A program made the translations under genes and the position numbers. From Haladaptatus cibarius D43 (GTDB taxonomy: Archaea > Halobacteriota > Halobacteria > Halobacteriales > Haladaptataceae), in the NCBI RefSeq assembly GCF_000710615.1, contig NZ_JDTH01000001.1, positions 868,001-932,000 of the forward strand: a stretch of 64,000 nucleotides of DNA. Reading direction: 5' to 3'. Below are positions 24,223 through 33,700 of this stretch, piece by piece. Within the stretch, counting starts at the first letter, position 1; every line of letters begins with the position of its first letter. A model generated the notes under the pieces. That model saw only the letters and a program-made list of their open reading frames with translations. It ran no database searches and was not told the origin of the DNA.

Positions 24223-24579
24223 CTATCGACCTTTGATAGGGATGGATTGGTCTGGTGCCGACGACCGTTTCGGGAGCGTAATTTCGAGAACGCCCCGCGA
24301 GACGGTTGCTTCCGCGCCCGAACCGGTCGAATCCGGCGGCAGCGGCAGTTCGGCGTCGAGGAACAGCGAACGCTCCTCGCTCAAGTAATCGAACTCCATG
24401 GGCACGTCTTTCTCGCGCCGCGCTTCGATTTGGAGGCGGCCATCTGTCACGTCAATATCAATCGTCTCTTCGGTGACGCCGGGCATGTCGACGACGAGGA
24501 GGTACGCGCCCTCGCTCTCTAACAAGTCCGCGAACACGGCATCCGGAAGTTCCCGCAACGCATCACGAAGCGCTGACAT
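24223..24579 (-). CDS. Small heat-shock protein, Hsp20/alpha-crystallin family
   Basis: 118 residues from ATG 24579. The alpha-crystallin core runs from YLLVVDMPGVTEETIDIDV through RSLFLDAELPLPPDS to SRGVLEITLPKR, with the final IPIKG as a degenerate IxI-like tail motif. It acts as an ATP-independent holdase. The frame continues upstream to 24690, but the added residues overlap a hairpin cluster and look non-coding. Confidence 0.88.
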   Translation of the reverse strand: MSALRDALRELPDAVFADLLESEGAYLLVVDMPGVTEETIDIDVTDGRLQIEARREKDVPMEFDYLSEERSLFLDAELPLPPDSTGSGAEATVSRGVLEITLPKRSSAPDQSIPIKGR

Positions 24580-24621
24580 GCTTCCACCTTGGGAGGCAAA
24601 GCCGAAAAAGGGTGCGGTCTG

Positions 24622-24765
24622 GGAGATGCGTAGAAGCGCATCTCCATGTGAGCGGTGTAACCGCGAACTGCGTTGTTCCTCTGGAACCACGGTGTGAATG
24701 GGGAGTGGTGTTCTCGTGAGCGACGTATGGAGTGAACGAGAACGCGGAAGAGCGCGCTCTTCCGC
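24622..24765. repeat. Cluster of perfect stem-loops upstream of the Hsp20 gene
   Basis: Four inverted repeats crowd into about 145 bases: GGAGATGCG/CGCATCTCC (24622-24645, 9 bp, loop TAGAAG), GTTCC-TCT-GGAAC, GTTCTCGT/ACGAGAAC (24710-24717 with 24736-24743), and a perfect 22-base palindrome at 24744-24765 centred on GAGCGCGCTC. The block could be a regulatory leader for hsp20, a small RNA or an element remnant. The gap 24580-24938 contains no other feature. Confidence 0.5.
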
Positions 24766-24938
24766 AACGACCCGTGAACTGGGAGATGCACGCCGAAAGT
24801 GGGGGGCATAGAAATCTCACCGGACAGCGATTCGGGTTCATCTTAGTGGTTCCCCCTCCCCCGACAGTTCGTCCCGATTAGTGTGTAGAAGCCAACCGAA
24901 AACCGCGAGAAAAACGAGTTGGACGAGTCGAAACGAGC

Positions 24939-25160
24939 GTGTTCGAAGTATCGACGAAAATCGCGCTCATCACCGTCGTCGCCTTCGGAATTACGACCGT
25001 CGTCGGAACTGCCTTCCTGACGCTGACCGAGTATGACAACACCGCACTGCTCGACCCGAAATTCTTCGTCTGGCTACTGTTCGGATTCGTCGTCATGTTG
25101 TCCGCGTCGACACACGAGCGCGATTCGGAGGACTCCGAAGTGCGCTCTCGAAACGAATGA
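24939..25160 (+). CDS. Small two-helix membrane protein
   Basis: 73 residues from a GTG start: helices at about 7-28 and 40-58, followed by a charged tail (STHERDSEDSEVRSRNE). No family is recognised. Confidence 0.55.
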   Translation: MFEVSTKIALITVVAFGITTVVGTAFLTLTEYDNTALLDPKFFVWLLFGFVVMLSASTHERDSEDSEVRSRNE

Positions 25161-25220
25161 GTTCGACCTTGGAGCAAAAACGTAACTTTCGGAACAACTA
25201 CTACCTGTTGGAACGATAGA

Positions 25221-25559
25221 TTGACCGTGAGATTCATCACCTCTTTCGCCCTCTGGGCCGCCATCTCCTACGTCAGTATCGTCGTTCTCGACACGTTTCT
25301 GATGGGGAAACCAGATGGTTGGCGTACAGCCCCTCCGCGGTCGGATGCGGAATCGGAATCTCAATCGCGCAAAAATCGAGCTTCCGTCTCTCGTTCTGAT
25401 TCGAGCGGCGACTACAACGACCCGACCAGCAAAAAGCCAGCAATCCCAAACAGTACGACGCCCCCGAAAGCATACGGCAGACCGCCCCACGCGACGCGCC
25501 ACGCCGCGCCGCGTTCGTCCGCGTCCGAAATGAGGAATCGCGGAGCGTTTTCGCCGTGA
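25221..25559 (+). CDS. Possible small membrane protein, 3' half antisense to the neighbour
   Basis: The first 35 residues (VRFITSFALWAAISYVSIVV and on to LDTFLMGKPDG) form a believable membrane anchor from TTG 25221 or GTG 25227. The rest is low-complexity and lies antisense to the end of the GIDE-like gene, so either the true gene is shorter through an unseen change or this is a chance frame. Confidence 0.3.
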   Translation: MTVRFITSFALWAAISYVSIVVLDTFLMGKPDGWRTAPPRSDAESESQSRKNRASVSRSDSSGDYNDPTSKKPAIPNSTTPPKAYGRPPHATRHAAPRSSASEMRNRGAFSP

Positions 25560-26212
25560 CCGATGACGGTGTTCACCTCTCCCGCCTCGCTTCCCGCCAT
25601 CGAATCGTAGCGCGCTTCGCCGAGGACGTGGACGCTTTCGCCCGAATCGAGGCGCTTCTCGATGTACTTTCTATCCTTTCCGGTTTTCAGTTCGAACAGT
25701 TTGAGGTCGAGTGTGCGGTCTTCCGAGTCTACATCCTTGTTCGCGGTGATGAACTCCCGCACTCGCTCGGGTGGTTTGTTCCCGCCGCGAACGTCGATTG
25801 AACGCTCCGATTTGAACCGAAAGTCCGCGGCGCGCGGGTCAACCAGCGCGCTGGCGGTTTCGTCCTCGATGCGAAACGGGACGTGGTTTCGGCCGGAATC
25901 GATGGTGCGCCAGTGGCGTCCGTTCTTGCTGTTTCGCTCCTCTTTCACTTCGTACTCGTATGCCACGCAGTCGCTTCCAGTGAACGGCGACTGGAGGACG
26001 CCGTTTTCGGGTTGTGCGATACCTTCCACTTCGACGGGAGTGCCGTCGCCGAGCGACTGAACGTCGTTCGGGTCGTTCGTCAGGATTCGGTAGGCAGTTC
26101 GGAGGTCTTTGCTTCCGTACCAGAACATGACGCTTCCGACGAAGGAACTGGCGCAGAAAATTGCCAGCGCGAACGGGTAATCGAGGAGGGACATACCGAA
26201 ACTGTTGTCCAT
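25412..26212 (-). CDS. GIDE/MUL1-like (E3 ubiquitin ligase-related) membrane protein
   Basis: 266 residues from ATG 26212. An N-terminal helix (about 10-30), then a soluble BAM/GIDE-like domain (VEVEGIAQPENGVLQSPFTGSDCVAYEYEVKEE...FRIEDETASALVDPRAADF...SVHVLGEARYD) and a C-terminal helix (about 240-262). The soluble part matches the GIDE domain of mitochondrial MUL1; there is no RING finger, so it is not itself an E3 ligase. In prokaryotes the role is unknown, possibly membrane stress. ATG 26194 is an equally good start. Confidence 0.75.
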   Translation of the reverse strand: MDNSFGMSLLDYPFALAIFCASSFVGSVMFWYGSKDLRTAYRILTNDPNDVQSLGDGTPVEVEGIAQPENGVLQSPFTGSDCVAYEYEVKEERNSKNGRHWRTIDSGRNHVPFRIEDETASALVDPRAADFRFKSERSIDVRGGNKPPERVREFITANKDVDSEDRTLDLKLFELKTGKDRKYIEKRLDSGESVHVLGEARYDSMAGSEAGEVNTVIGHGENAPRFLISDADERGAAWRVAWGGLPYAFGGVVLFGIAGFLLVGSL

Positions 26213-26266
26213 CCGATGATAAGTGTTCCCCGCTTCCTTTTTGCCCGGCGACTCGAACGGACGAAC

Positions 26267-27478
26267 ATGAGCGACCACCAGCCGGACAGAAAACAGTCCG
26301 GGTTCAAGGAGACGACTCGCGTGTCGGCCGCCCGCGAGCGACTCCGCGAGTCGGTTTCCGGGCACGACCGCACCGAATCCGTCCCCGTCGGTTCGGCAGA
26401 CGGGCGGATACTCGCCGAGGCGGTCGTCGCCCCGCGAAACGTTCCCCACTACCCGCGGGCCGCGATGGACGGCTTCGCGGTGCGAGCGCAGGACACCTTC
26501 GGCGCGAGCGGTCGGTCACCCGAAATTCTCCGGCAAGAGCACGAGATGGGCCCGAAAACCGCCGTTCGAGTCCACACCGGAAGCGAACTTCCCGGGGGCG
26601 CTGACGCCGTGGTGATGATAGAACAGACAGAGAAATTCGGCGAAGACGTCGAAATCTTCGACGCCGTCGCGGAGGGCGAAAACGTTGCCCCAATCGGCGA
26701 GGACGTAGAGAAAGGACAGTCGCTCTACGAACCCGGCCACCGACTCCGACCGTCCGACCTCGGCATGCTGAAATCGGTCGGCATCCGCGAACTGACGGTG
26801 TACGACCGGCCCACAGTCGCCGTGATTCCGACCGGCGAGGAACTGGTTCAATCCGACCCGGAACCCGGCGAGGTGGTCGAAACGAACGGATTGACCGTCT
26901 CGCGTTTCGTCCAACGGTGGGGTGGCGAGGCGACCTACCACGACGTGGTCACCGACGACGAAGACGCGCTCCGCGAGGCTATCGAATCGAACCTCGACCA
27001 CGACGTTGTCGTCACGACCGGCGGTTCGTCGGTCGGCGAGCGCGATTTGCTCCCCGAAGTCGTCGCAGAACTGGGCGAGGTTCTCGTTCACGGTGTCGCC
27101 CTCAAACCGGGCCATCCGGTCGCCCTCGGCGTCGTGGACGAAACACCAATCGTACTGCTTCCGGGCTATCCAGTCGCCTGTATCATCAACGCGATGCAGT
27201 TCCTCCGTCCGGCGATGAAGTGGGCGGGTCACCTCCCGGTCGATTCCTTCCCGACGACGACCGCAGAACTCAGCAGGAAAATCCGGAGCGAACCCGGAAT
27301 CCGGTCGTTCGTCCGCGTCACGATGGAAAACGGAACCGCGACTCCGACGCGCGCAAGCGGTTCCGGCGTGCTCTCCAGCGTCGCGCTGGCTGACGGATGG
27401 GTCGAAGTGCCCGAAGAACGCGAGGGGATTCCGGAAGGCGAGACTGTTTCCGTCACCAACTGGGAGTGGTCTGCATGA
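26267..27478 (+). CDS. moeA: Molybdopterin molybdenumtransferase MoeA (first copy)
   Basis: 403 residues. MoeA domains in order: N-terminal linker with VAPRNVPHYPRAAMDGFAVRAQD (the substrate-binding AMDG loop), the TGSELPGGADAVVMIEQTE lid, the MoCF-binding fold with IPTGEELV...VVETNG...TTGGSSVGERD, LKPGHPVALG, LPGYPVA, and a C-terminal beta-barrel. It inserts molybdate or tungstate into adenylated molybdopterin. Its stop overlaps the start of the second moeA (ATGA, 27475-27478), and start 26267 gives the normal family N-terminus. Confidence 0.92.
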   Translation: MSDHQPDRKQSGFKETTRVSAARERLRESVSGHDRTESVPVGSADGRILAEAVVAPRNVPHYPRAAMDGFAVRAQDTFGASGRSPEILRQEHEMGPKTAVRVHTGSELPGGADAVVMIEQTEKFGEDVEIFDAVAEGENVAPIGEDVEKGQSLYEPGHRLRPSDLGMLKSVGIRELTVYDRPTVAVIPTGEELVQSDPEPGEVVETNGLTVSRFVQRWGGEATYHDVVTDDEDALREAIESNLDHDVVVTTGGSSVGERDLLPEVVAELGEVLVHGVALKPGHPVALGVVDETPIVLLPGYPVACIINAMQFLRPAMKWAGHLPVDSFPTTTAELSRKIRSEPGIRSFVRVTMENGTATPTRASGSGVLSSVALADGWVEVPEEREGIPEGETVSVTNWEWSA

Positions 27479-29436
27479 GCGACCGCAAGGAGTTCCGCGA
27501 CCTCGCGGAACCAGACGCCGCCCGCGAAGCCATCGCGTCGCTCGACCTAACGCCCGAAACCGAGCGCATTTCGCTCGAAGACGCGCGAGGGCGAGTGCTG
27601 GCCGAGCGATTGGACGCCGACCGCGACGTGCCGGGATTCGACCGCGCGAGCATGGACGGCTACGCGGTGCAGGCGCGGGACACCTTCGGCGCGGACGAAG
27701 CCGACCCCGTGATTCTCGATCTCGTCGGGGAAGTTCACGCAGGAGTGGAACCCACTGTCGAAGTCGGTGAGGGCCAAGCAGTCGAAATCTCGACGGGGGC
27801 AGTGATGCCGCCGGGGGCGGATGCGGTAGTGATGGTCGAACGGACTGATGAACACGAGTCGCCACGCGACTCGGAACGAGCGAGCGGTGAAGCCGCGAAC
27901 CGCGTCGAAATCCGCACGTCGCTCGCGCCCGGCGACCACGTCATGCTCGCGGGCGCGGACGTTTCTGCGGGACAGCGCGCTCTCGGCCCCGGAACGCGAC
28001 TCACGGCGCGGGAAATCGGCCTGTTGTCCGCGCTCGGCGTGGACGAGGTTCCGGTTCGTGGAAAACCCAAAGTCGGCATCATCTCGACCGGAGACGAACT
28101 TGTCCGGCCCGGAAATCCGTTGTCCGACCAGTCCGGCCAGATTTACGACGTAAACAGCTACACCATCGCCACGGCAGTCGAGGAGGCGGGCGGCGAACCG
28201 ATTCTCTACCCCCACGCAGGCGACGACTACGACGAAATGGAACGGTTGCTGTTGGAGGCCGAAGAAGAATGCGACCTCGTGCTTTCGTCGGGTTCCACCA
28301 GCGCCAGCGCGGTGGACGTGATTTACCGCGTCATCGAATCCCAAGGAGAACTCCTGTTACACGGCGTGGCGGTCAAACCCGGTAAACCGATGCTCATCGG
28401 GCGGTTTCCGGATTCCGCCTACGTGGGCCTGCCGGGGTATCCCGTCTCCGCGCTGACCATCTTCCGAACCTTCGTCGCGCCAGCGATTCGAAACGCGGCG
28501 GGGCTTTCGGAACCCGCTACGGCCACCATCGAGGCTCGGATGGCAGTGGAAGAGCGCTACGGGGAGGGCAGAATGCGACTCATGCCAACCGGGTTAGTCG
28601 AAGATGAAAACGGTCGCGTGCTGGCCTACCCGGTTGACAAGGGAAGCGGCGCGACGACCAGCCTCGTGGAAGCCGACGGCGTGGTGACCGTCGAACCAGA
28701 TACGGCCTACCTCGCGGAAGGCGAGTCGGTCGAAGTACGACTGTTTTCGCCGGACGTGCGCCCGCCGTCCGTCTTCGGCGTCGGCGAGGACGACCCCGCG
28801 CTCTCGCGCCTCCTCGACAAACTCGACTCGCCGCGCTACCTCGCGCTCGGTAGCCGGGAAGGCCTCCGTCGACTCCGAAACGGCGTGCCGGATTTCGCGG
28901 TGGCAACGGGTGACGAACGACGTTCGTCATCCGATGAGAAATCGAAGACGCCGACGGATGCGAGTGAGGACACCGAACTCGCGTCCTACTCTCGCGAGTG
29001 GGGAGTGGTCGTCCCGACTGGAAACCCCGAGAAAATCGAGGGACTCGCCGATTTGGTCGAACGCGACCTCACGTTTATCAATCGTGGAACGGACTCCGGT
29101 CTGCGGACGACGCTCGGCAACGCCGTCGCTGACCTCGCGGAGGAGCGCGGAACGACCCGACACGAACTCGTCGAATCTATCTCGGGCTTCGAGATGACGG
29201 TCAAGGCCCACGAAAGTCCGGCCCGAAAAGTCGCCGCCGGATTCGCCGACGCCGGACTCGGTCTGCGCTCGACGGCCGAAAAACTGGATTTGGGATTCGT
29301 CCCGCTCGGCGAAGAACGCGTTCGCGTGCTGGCGAATCCAGCACGCGAACGCAAGGACGGGATGGCAGAATTACGGACTGCGCTCGATTCGGAGTTAGTC
29401 GGTGTACTCGGCGACCTGCCCGGCGTTCGACCATAG
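27475..29436 (+). CDS. moeA: MoeA fused to a periplasmic-binding (LysR-substrate-like) domain
   Basis: 653 residues. The first ~410 repeat the MoeA pattern (DVPGFDRASMDGYAVQARD, TGAVMPPGADAVVMVERTD, ISTGDELV, SSGSTSASAVDVIY, VKPGKPMLIG, LPGYPVSAL). After an acidic linker, a C-terminal domain of about 200 residues (LGSREGLRRLRNGVPDFAVATGDE...WGVVVPTGNPEKIEGLADLVERDLTFINRGTDSGLRTTL...AGFADAGLGLRS) has the shape of a type 2 periplasmic-binding domain known from archaeal MoeA fusions. It may bind molybdate or tungstate and choose the metal. Translation is coupled to the first moeA. Confidence 0.92.
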   Translation: MSDRKEFRDLAEPDAAREAIASLDLTPETERISLEDARGRVLAERLDADRDVPGFDRASMDGYAVQARDTFGADEADPVILDLVGEVHAGVEPTVEVGEGQAVEISTGAVMPPGADAVVMVERTDEHESPRDSERASGEAANRVEIRTSLAPGDHVMLAGADVSAGQRALGPGTRLTAREIGLLSALGVDEVPVRGKPKVGIISTGDELVRPGNPLSDQSGQIYDVNSYTIATAVEEAGGEPILYPHAGDDYDEMERLLLEAEEECDLVLSSGSTSASAVDVIYRVIESQGELLLHGVAVKPGKPMLIGRFPDSAYVGLPGYPVSALTIFRTFVAPAIRNAAGLSEPATATIEARMAVEERYGEGRMRLMPTGLVEDENGRVLAYPVDKGSGATTSLVEADGVVTVEPDTAYLAEGESVEVRLFSPDVRPPSVFGVGEDDPALSRLLDKLDSPRYLALGSREGLRRLRNGVPDFAVATGDERRSSSDEKSKTPTDASEDTELASYSREWGVVVPTGNPEKIEGLADLVERDLTFINRGTDSGLRTTLGNAVADLAEERGTTRHELVESISGFEMTVKAHESPARKVAAGFADAGLGLRSTAEKLDLGFVPLGEERVRVLANPARERKDGMAELRTALDSELVGVLGDLPGVRP

Positions 29437-30057
29437 TTCGTCGAAGGTGTTGACGCGGTAGTCGCCCAGCACGCACTGATTTCTGCGATGTGGGTCGTGT
29501 CGTTCGACGTGAATCGCATCTAGGCCCGCGTTCCACGCCGCGCCGATGTCGCTGGAACCGTCGCCAGCTAGAACGCCGCGACCACCCTGCCTGACGCCCA
29601 TTTCGGCCATCGCGTACTCGATTGGCGCGGGGTCGGGTTTCCATCCTAATCGCTCGTCACAGCAGACGACGGTGTCGAACCAGTCCCGAATTCCCAGTCG
29701 GTCGATGACGGGATCGGTGAGGAACTGCTGGCAGTGCGTGACCAATCCGACCGGGCAGTCCAAGTTGGCGACGAACGCGGCGTCGTCGTACAAAAACGTA
29801 TGCTCGGCGCGGAGTTGCGGGTCTTCTATCGAGTGGAATGCCTCCCAAAAGTTCGGGGGGTCGATGCCCCACTCGCGCAGTTGTGCGTCTCGCGACCCGC
29901 CCAGTCCGTGCCAGATGATTTCGGATTCGTACTCCGTAAACTCGCGACCGAGGCGGTCGCTCACGCGGTCGAATACCGTTTCGACGTAGGTTGGTTCGAT
30001 GTCGATGAGCGTCCCGTCCAAATCGAGAAGCCAAAAATCGTACTCGCCGGCGACCAT
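29395..30057 (-). CDS. HAD-superfamily phosphatase (Gph-like)
   Basis: 220 residues with HAD motifs in order: LLDLDGTLID at the start, motif II VTHCQ, the lysine in GWKPDPAP, and motif IV AGDGSSDIGAAWNAG. A helical cap is between motifs I and II. It is a small-molecule phosphatase, possibly phosphoglycolate phosphatase-like. Its 3' end overlaps the end of the convergent moeA fusion by 42 bases. Confidence 0.88.
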   Translation of the reverse strand: MVAGEYDFWLLDLDGTLIDIEPTYVETVFDRVSDRLGREFTEYESEIIWHGLGGSRDAQLREWGIDPPNFWEAFHSIEDPQLRAEHTFLYDDAAFVANLDCPVGLVTHCQQFLTDPVIDRLGIRDWFDTVVCCDERLGWKPDPAPIEYAMAEMGVRQGGRGVLAGDGSSDIGAAWNAGLDAIHVERHDPHRRNQCVLGDYRVNTFDELWSNAGQVAEYTD

Positions 30058-30174
30058 TGGGGTTTCTATAGTAGTGCCTCTTCGCTTATAACTCTTCGTC
30101 CGACATCGACGCTGAATCCGACAGAAAGACGATTCGAAAAACCGACCGAATCGGGGTAGTTGTCGCCCGTTCAG

Positions 30175-31488
30175 TCAGTCTGCGGACGATTCGATTCCGC
30201 GCTCGGACTCCGCCTGCGCCGACTCCGGTTGGTCGTAGAGGTGGCACGCGGCGGGATGGTCACGGTTTTGAAGCACCGGCCGTTTTCGCTCGCAAACGCT
30301 TTCGAACCGCTTTCTAAGCACTTCGATTGCACCGTCTCGGTCGCCGGAAACGACTCGGTCAAACGACTCCGCGACGGTGGCCCGATTTCCGCCTTCGAGT
30401 TGATGGGTGAACAGTTCGTTCCACAACTCGGTCTTGAGCGTCTCGTCGTCCAACTCCGCCGGATTTTCCTCCGGGCCAGCGGCCAGTTCGCGCACACCGT
30501 CCACGCTGAGTTCGTCCGATTCGAGTCGTTCGCGGTAATCCATCACCTCGCGGTAGGCAGACTGCTGAATCTCCACATCCTGCGGCGGAATAACGTTCGG
30601 ACATCGCGTTCGGAAATGGCACCCAGACGGGGGATTTCGCGGCGACGGCACGTCGCCCGAAAGCGTGTGGATTTCGCGCTCCTGCTCGCTCGTGTCCGCG
30701 CGTGGAACACTCTCCAGCAGTGCTTTCGTGTAGGGGTGCTGTGGGTCGGTGTAGATTTCGTCAACCGGCCCGACCTCCACGATTTCGCCGAGATACATCA
30801 CCGCCACGCGGTCTGAGATGTGGCGAACCACGGAGAGGTCGTGCGCGATGAACAGATACGTGAGGCCGAACTCGTTCTGCAGGTCTTGCAGAAGGTTCAA
30901 CACCTGCGCCTGCACCGACACGTCTAGCGCAGAAACCGGTTCGTCCAGCACGATGAAATCGGGTTCCAACGCGAGCGCCCGGGCAATCCCGATTCGCTGG
31001 CGCTGACCCCCCGAAAATTCGTTCGGATAGCGGTCGATCTGTCCCGCGGAAAGACCGACGCGCTCCATGAGTTCCTGTACGCGCTCCCTGCGCTCGTCCC
31101 GCGAGCCGACTTTGTGAACGTCGAGCGGTTCGCGGATGATTTCTCCCGCCGTCATTCTCGGGTCGAGGCTGGAGAAGGGGTCTTGGAAGACCACCTGCGC
31201 GCGCTTTCTGAACTCGGTCAAATCGTCCATCTCGTAGACGTTCTGGCCGTCGAACTCGACGCGCCCGTCGGTCGGGTCGCGCAGGCTCAGCAGGGTTTCG
31301 CCGGTCGTCGATTTTCCACACCCCGACTCGCCGACGAGACCGAGCGTTTCGCCCTCCTGAATGTGGAACGAGATGCCATCGACTGCTTTCACGCTTTTCG
31401 GCTCCCGTCCGAACAGGCGGTCGGTCAGCGTGTCCTGCTCGAAGTAGTACTTTTGAAGACTATCGACGCGAAGGAGTGGGTCAGTCAT
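30175..31488 (-). CDS. Oligopeptide/dipeptide ABC transporter ATPase (OppF-like)
   Basis: 437 residues. Walker [10 protein letters not shown], signature SGGQRQR, Walker B FIVLDEP and the C-terminal oligopeptide-type extension ([16 protein letters not shown]...[11 protein letters not shown]). It pairs with the OppD-like ATPase encoded just upstream (4-base overlap) to drive import. The C-terminal ~110 residues after the Cys motif are longer than usual and acidic, with a degenerate charged helix region; their role is unknown. Confidence 0.92.
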   Translation of the reverse strand: MTDPLLRVDSLQKYYFEQDTLTDRLFGREPKSVKAVDGISFHIQEGETLGLVGESGCGKSTTGETLLSLRDPTDGRVEFDGQNVYEMDDLTEFRKRAQVVFQDPFSSLDPRMTAGEIIREPLDVHKVGSRDERRERVQELMERVGLSAGQIDRYPNEFSGGQRQRIGIARALALEPDFIVLDEPVSALDVSVQAQVLNLLQDLQNEFGLTYLFIAHDLSVVRHISDRVAVMYLGEIVEVGPVDEIYTDPQHPYTKALLESVPRADTSEQEREIHTLSGDVPSPRNPPSGCHFRTRCPNVIPPQDVEIQQSAYREVMDYRERLESDELSVDGVRELAAGPEENPAELDDETLKTELWNELFTHQLEGGNRATVAESFDRVVSGDRDGAIEVLRKRFESVCERKRPVLQNRDHPAACHLYDQPESAQAESERGIESSAD

Positions 31489-32687
31489 TTGGTTTCACCT
31501 CTGTTTTCGGCAGTTCCCGAGTTTCGTTCAAACCGGTCGCTCGCCAGCGCGCGAGATTCGTCGTACTCCATTTTCGTGAGCACACAGCGCGCTTCGTGTT
31601 CGTCGCTACCGCCCGCATCGTCCATCGACGGATGGGAGAGACACTCTTCCATTGCCTTCGGACAGCGGTCGGCGAAGTAACATCGGTCTTCCATCTCCGA
31701 ATCCAGCAGGTCGGGGACGTTCCCCTCGATTGGTTGGAGTCGCGGCGCGGGGTCTTCCAGATCCGGAAGCGACCCCAGCAGTCCCTTGGTGTAGGGATGC
31801 ACCGGTCTGTCGAACACGTCTTCGAGGCTCCCGCGTTCGACCAGTTCCCCGGCGTACATCACGCTGACGCGGTCGCACATCCGGGCGACGACGCCGAGGT
31901 TGTGCGTGATGAGCATGATGCTCATGCCTGTTTCCGTCTGCAAGTCGCGCAGAAGGTCTAAGATTTGGGCCTGAATCGTCACGTCGAGCGCCGTCGTCGG
32001 TTCGTCCGCGATGAGCAAATCCGGTTCGCCCGCGAGGGCTTGAGCAACCATCGCCCGCTGGAGCATGCCGCCGGAGAACTGGTGTGGATACTCCTCGGCG
32101 CGGTCTGCGGGGTCGGGGATGCCGACCTGCTCCAGCAGGGAAACTGCTTTCGCGTGACTTTCCTCGCTGACGTAATCCTGTGACGGGAGGACGGCGCTCG
32201 AAATCAGGTTGGCCAGTCCGTAGCCTTGCGTCCGCGAGCGCGTCGAACGCGGGTTCGACCGCGCTCGCTGTTGGACTTCGACCGCTTCTGCAATCTGTTC
32301 GCCGACCGTAATCGACGGGTTCAGACTGCTCATCGGGTCTTGGAAGATCATGCTGAACGACGGGCCGCGCAAGGCCCGTCGTTCCCGAACCGTCAACTGT
32401 CGAATGTCCACGAACTCGCCGTCAACTGCCTCCGGCCGGTCGGATTTCGTCTCCTCGGCGAGCGTCGGATTGCGATACCAGACCTCCCCCGAGGTAATTT
32501 TGCCGGGCGATTCCACGAGGTCGATGATGGACAGCGCGGCGACGCTCTTTCCCGACCCGGATTCGCCGACGACGCCGAACACTTCCTCCTCTCGAATGTC
32601 GAAGTTCAGCGATTCGCAGGCGTTGACCTGTCCTTTCTCCGTGAAAAAGCGCGACGAGAGGTCGCGGACGCGAAGCAGGTCGCTCAT
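31485..32687 (-). CDS. Oligopeptide/dipeptide ABC transporter ATPase (OppD-like)
   Basis: 400 residues with GESGSGKSV (Walker A), [14 protein letters not shown] (signature), [12 protein letters not shown] (Walker B) and the oligopeptide C-terminal motif with [14 protein letters not shown]. An insertion of about 40 residues rich in Arg and Ser (about 130-165) between Q loop and signature looks unusual but is frequent in haloarchaeal OppD. It overlaps both neighbours by 4 bases. Confidence 0.92.
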   Translation of the reverse strand: MSDLLRVRDLSSRFFTEKGQVNACESLNFDIREEEVFGVVGESGSGKSVAALSIIDLVESPGKITSGEVWYRNPTLAEETKSDRPEAVDGEFVDIRQLTVRERRALRGPSFSMIFQDPMSSLNPSITVGEQIAEAVEVQQRARSNPRSTRSRTQGYGLANLISSAVLPSQDYVSEESHAKAVSLLEQVGIPDPADRAEEYPHQFSGGMLQRAMVAQALAGEPDLLIADEPTTALDVTIQAQILDLLRDLQTETGMSIMLITHNLGVVARMCDRVSVMYAGELVERGSLEDVFDRPVHPYTKGLLGSLPDLEDPAPRLQPIEGNVPDLLDSEMEDRCYFADRCPKAMEECLSHPSMDDAGGSDEHEARCVLTKMEYDESRALASDRFERNSGTAENRGETK

Positions 32688-33700
32688 ACGCCACCTCCTT
32701 CGCCTTCGATACCGGGGTCAAGCGCATCGCGCAACCAGTCGCCGACGAGGTTGATTCCGATGACGGTGATGACGATTGCCACGCCGGGAACCGTCGAAAT
32801 CCACCACGAGGTTGCGAGATAATCCCGTCCCTGTGAGATGTCGAAGCCCCACGAGAGGCTCACCCCGGAGAAGCCGAGGTACGACAGCGCGCTTTCGAGC
32901 AGGATGATGGCCGCGATTTGGATGGTCGCCAACACGATAATCGGCGTCACGCTGTTCGGCAGGATGTGTTTGCGCAGGATGAACGAGTCGGGTGCCCCGA
33001 CGGAGCGAGAGGCTTTCACGTACTCTTCACCCGAGACGGTCAGCGCCTCACCGCGCGACACGCGGGCGAACCACACCCAGTTGACGAGCGCGACGACGAG
33101 GATGACCGTTCCCGGAAGCGCGATTTGCGCGGGCATTCCGGAGACGACCCCTAACGCCACGAGCGGGTCGGGGATGGTCAACACCGCGCGTTGGAACAGG
33201 CCGACCAGCGCGATTGCCAACACGAGCGACGGAAACGCCAACATAATGTCGGCGCTCCGCATCAGCGCGTCGTCCACGAGTTTGCCGTAGTACCCCGCGA
33301 CCAGACCGACTGTGACGCCGATTAGCGTGGCGAGCATGGTTCCGAACAGGCCGACGAGGAGCGAGGTTCGCGCCCCGTAAATCACCCGCGAGAGCATATC
33401 GCGTCCGAGTTGGTCAGTTCCCAGCGGGTGGGCCGACTGTGCTTCGACGTACGTCGTGTTGTTGATGATTTGTATCTCTCCATCGACCATTTGGGTGGTC
33501 GTTTCAGTCGTCTGTTTGCTGAATCCTAACGGCGGCAGATTGGAGTCGTCCAAATTCTGTCGGTGTGGATTGTGCGGTGCCAAAAGCGGTGCGAACGCCG
33601 CAATCAGAATGACGGTGACGACGACGACGATACCGATTTTGGCCAGCAAACTCTGTCTGTACTCGCGTTTGAGGTTCCGAAGCGTGCGCGGCGAAATCAT
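32684..33700 (-). CDS. Peptide/nickel ABC transporter permease (OppC-like)
   Basis: 338 residues. An N-terminal helix (about 20-40), a long periplasmic segment ending AHPLGTDQLGRDMLSRVIYGAR, and then five helices containing the EAA loop EYVKASRSVGAPDSFILRKHILPN. This is the OppC arrangement. It forms the channel with the OppB-like partner. Confidence 0.93.
   Translation of the reverse strand: MISPRTLRNLKREYRQSLLAKIGIVVVVTVILIAAFAPLLAPHNPHRQNLDDSNLPPLGFSKQTTETTTQMVDGEIQIINNTTYVEAQSAHPLGTDQLGRDMLSRVIYGARTSLLVGLFGTMLATLIGVTVGLVAGYYGKLVDDALMRSADIMLAFPSLVLAIALVGLFQRAVLTIPDPLVALGVVSGMPAQIALPGTVILVVALVNWVWFARVSRGEALTVSGEEYVKASRSVGAPDSFILRKHILPNSVTPIIVLATIQIAAIILLESALSYLGFSGVSLSWGFDISQGRDYLATSWWISTVPGVAIVITVIGINLVGDWLRDALDPGIEGEGGGV

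Noticed and set aside
26516-27865. 449-codon antisense frame across the two moeA genes
   Set aside because: Arg-rich shadow; both moeA genes have full motif sets.
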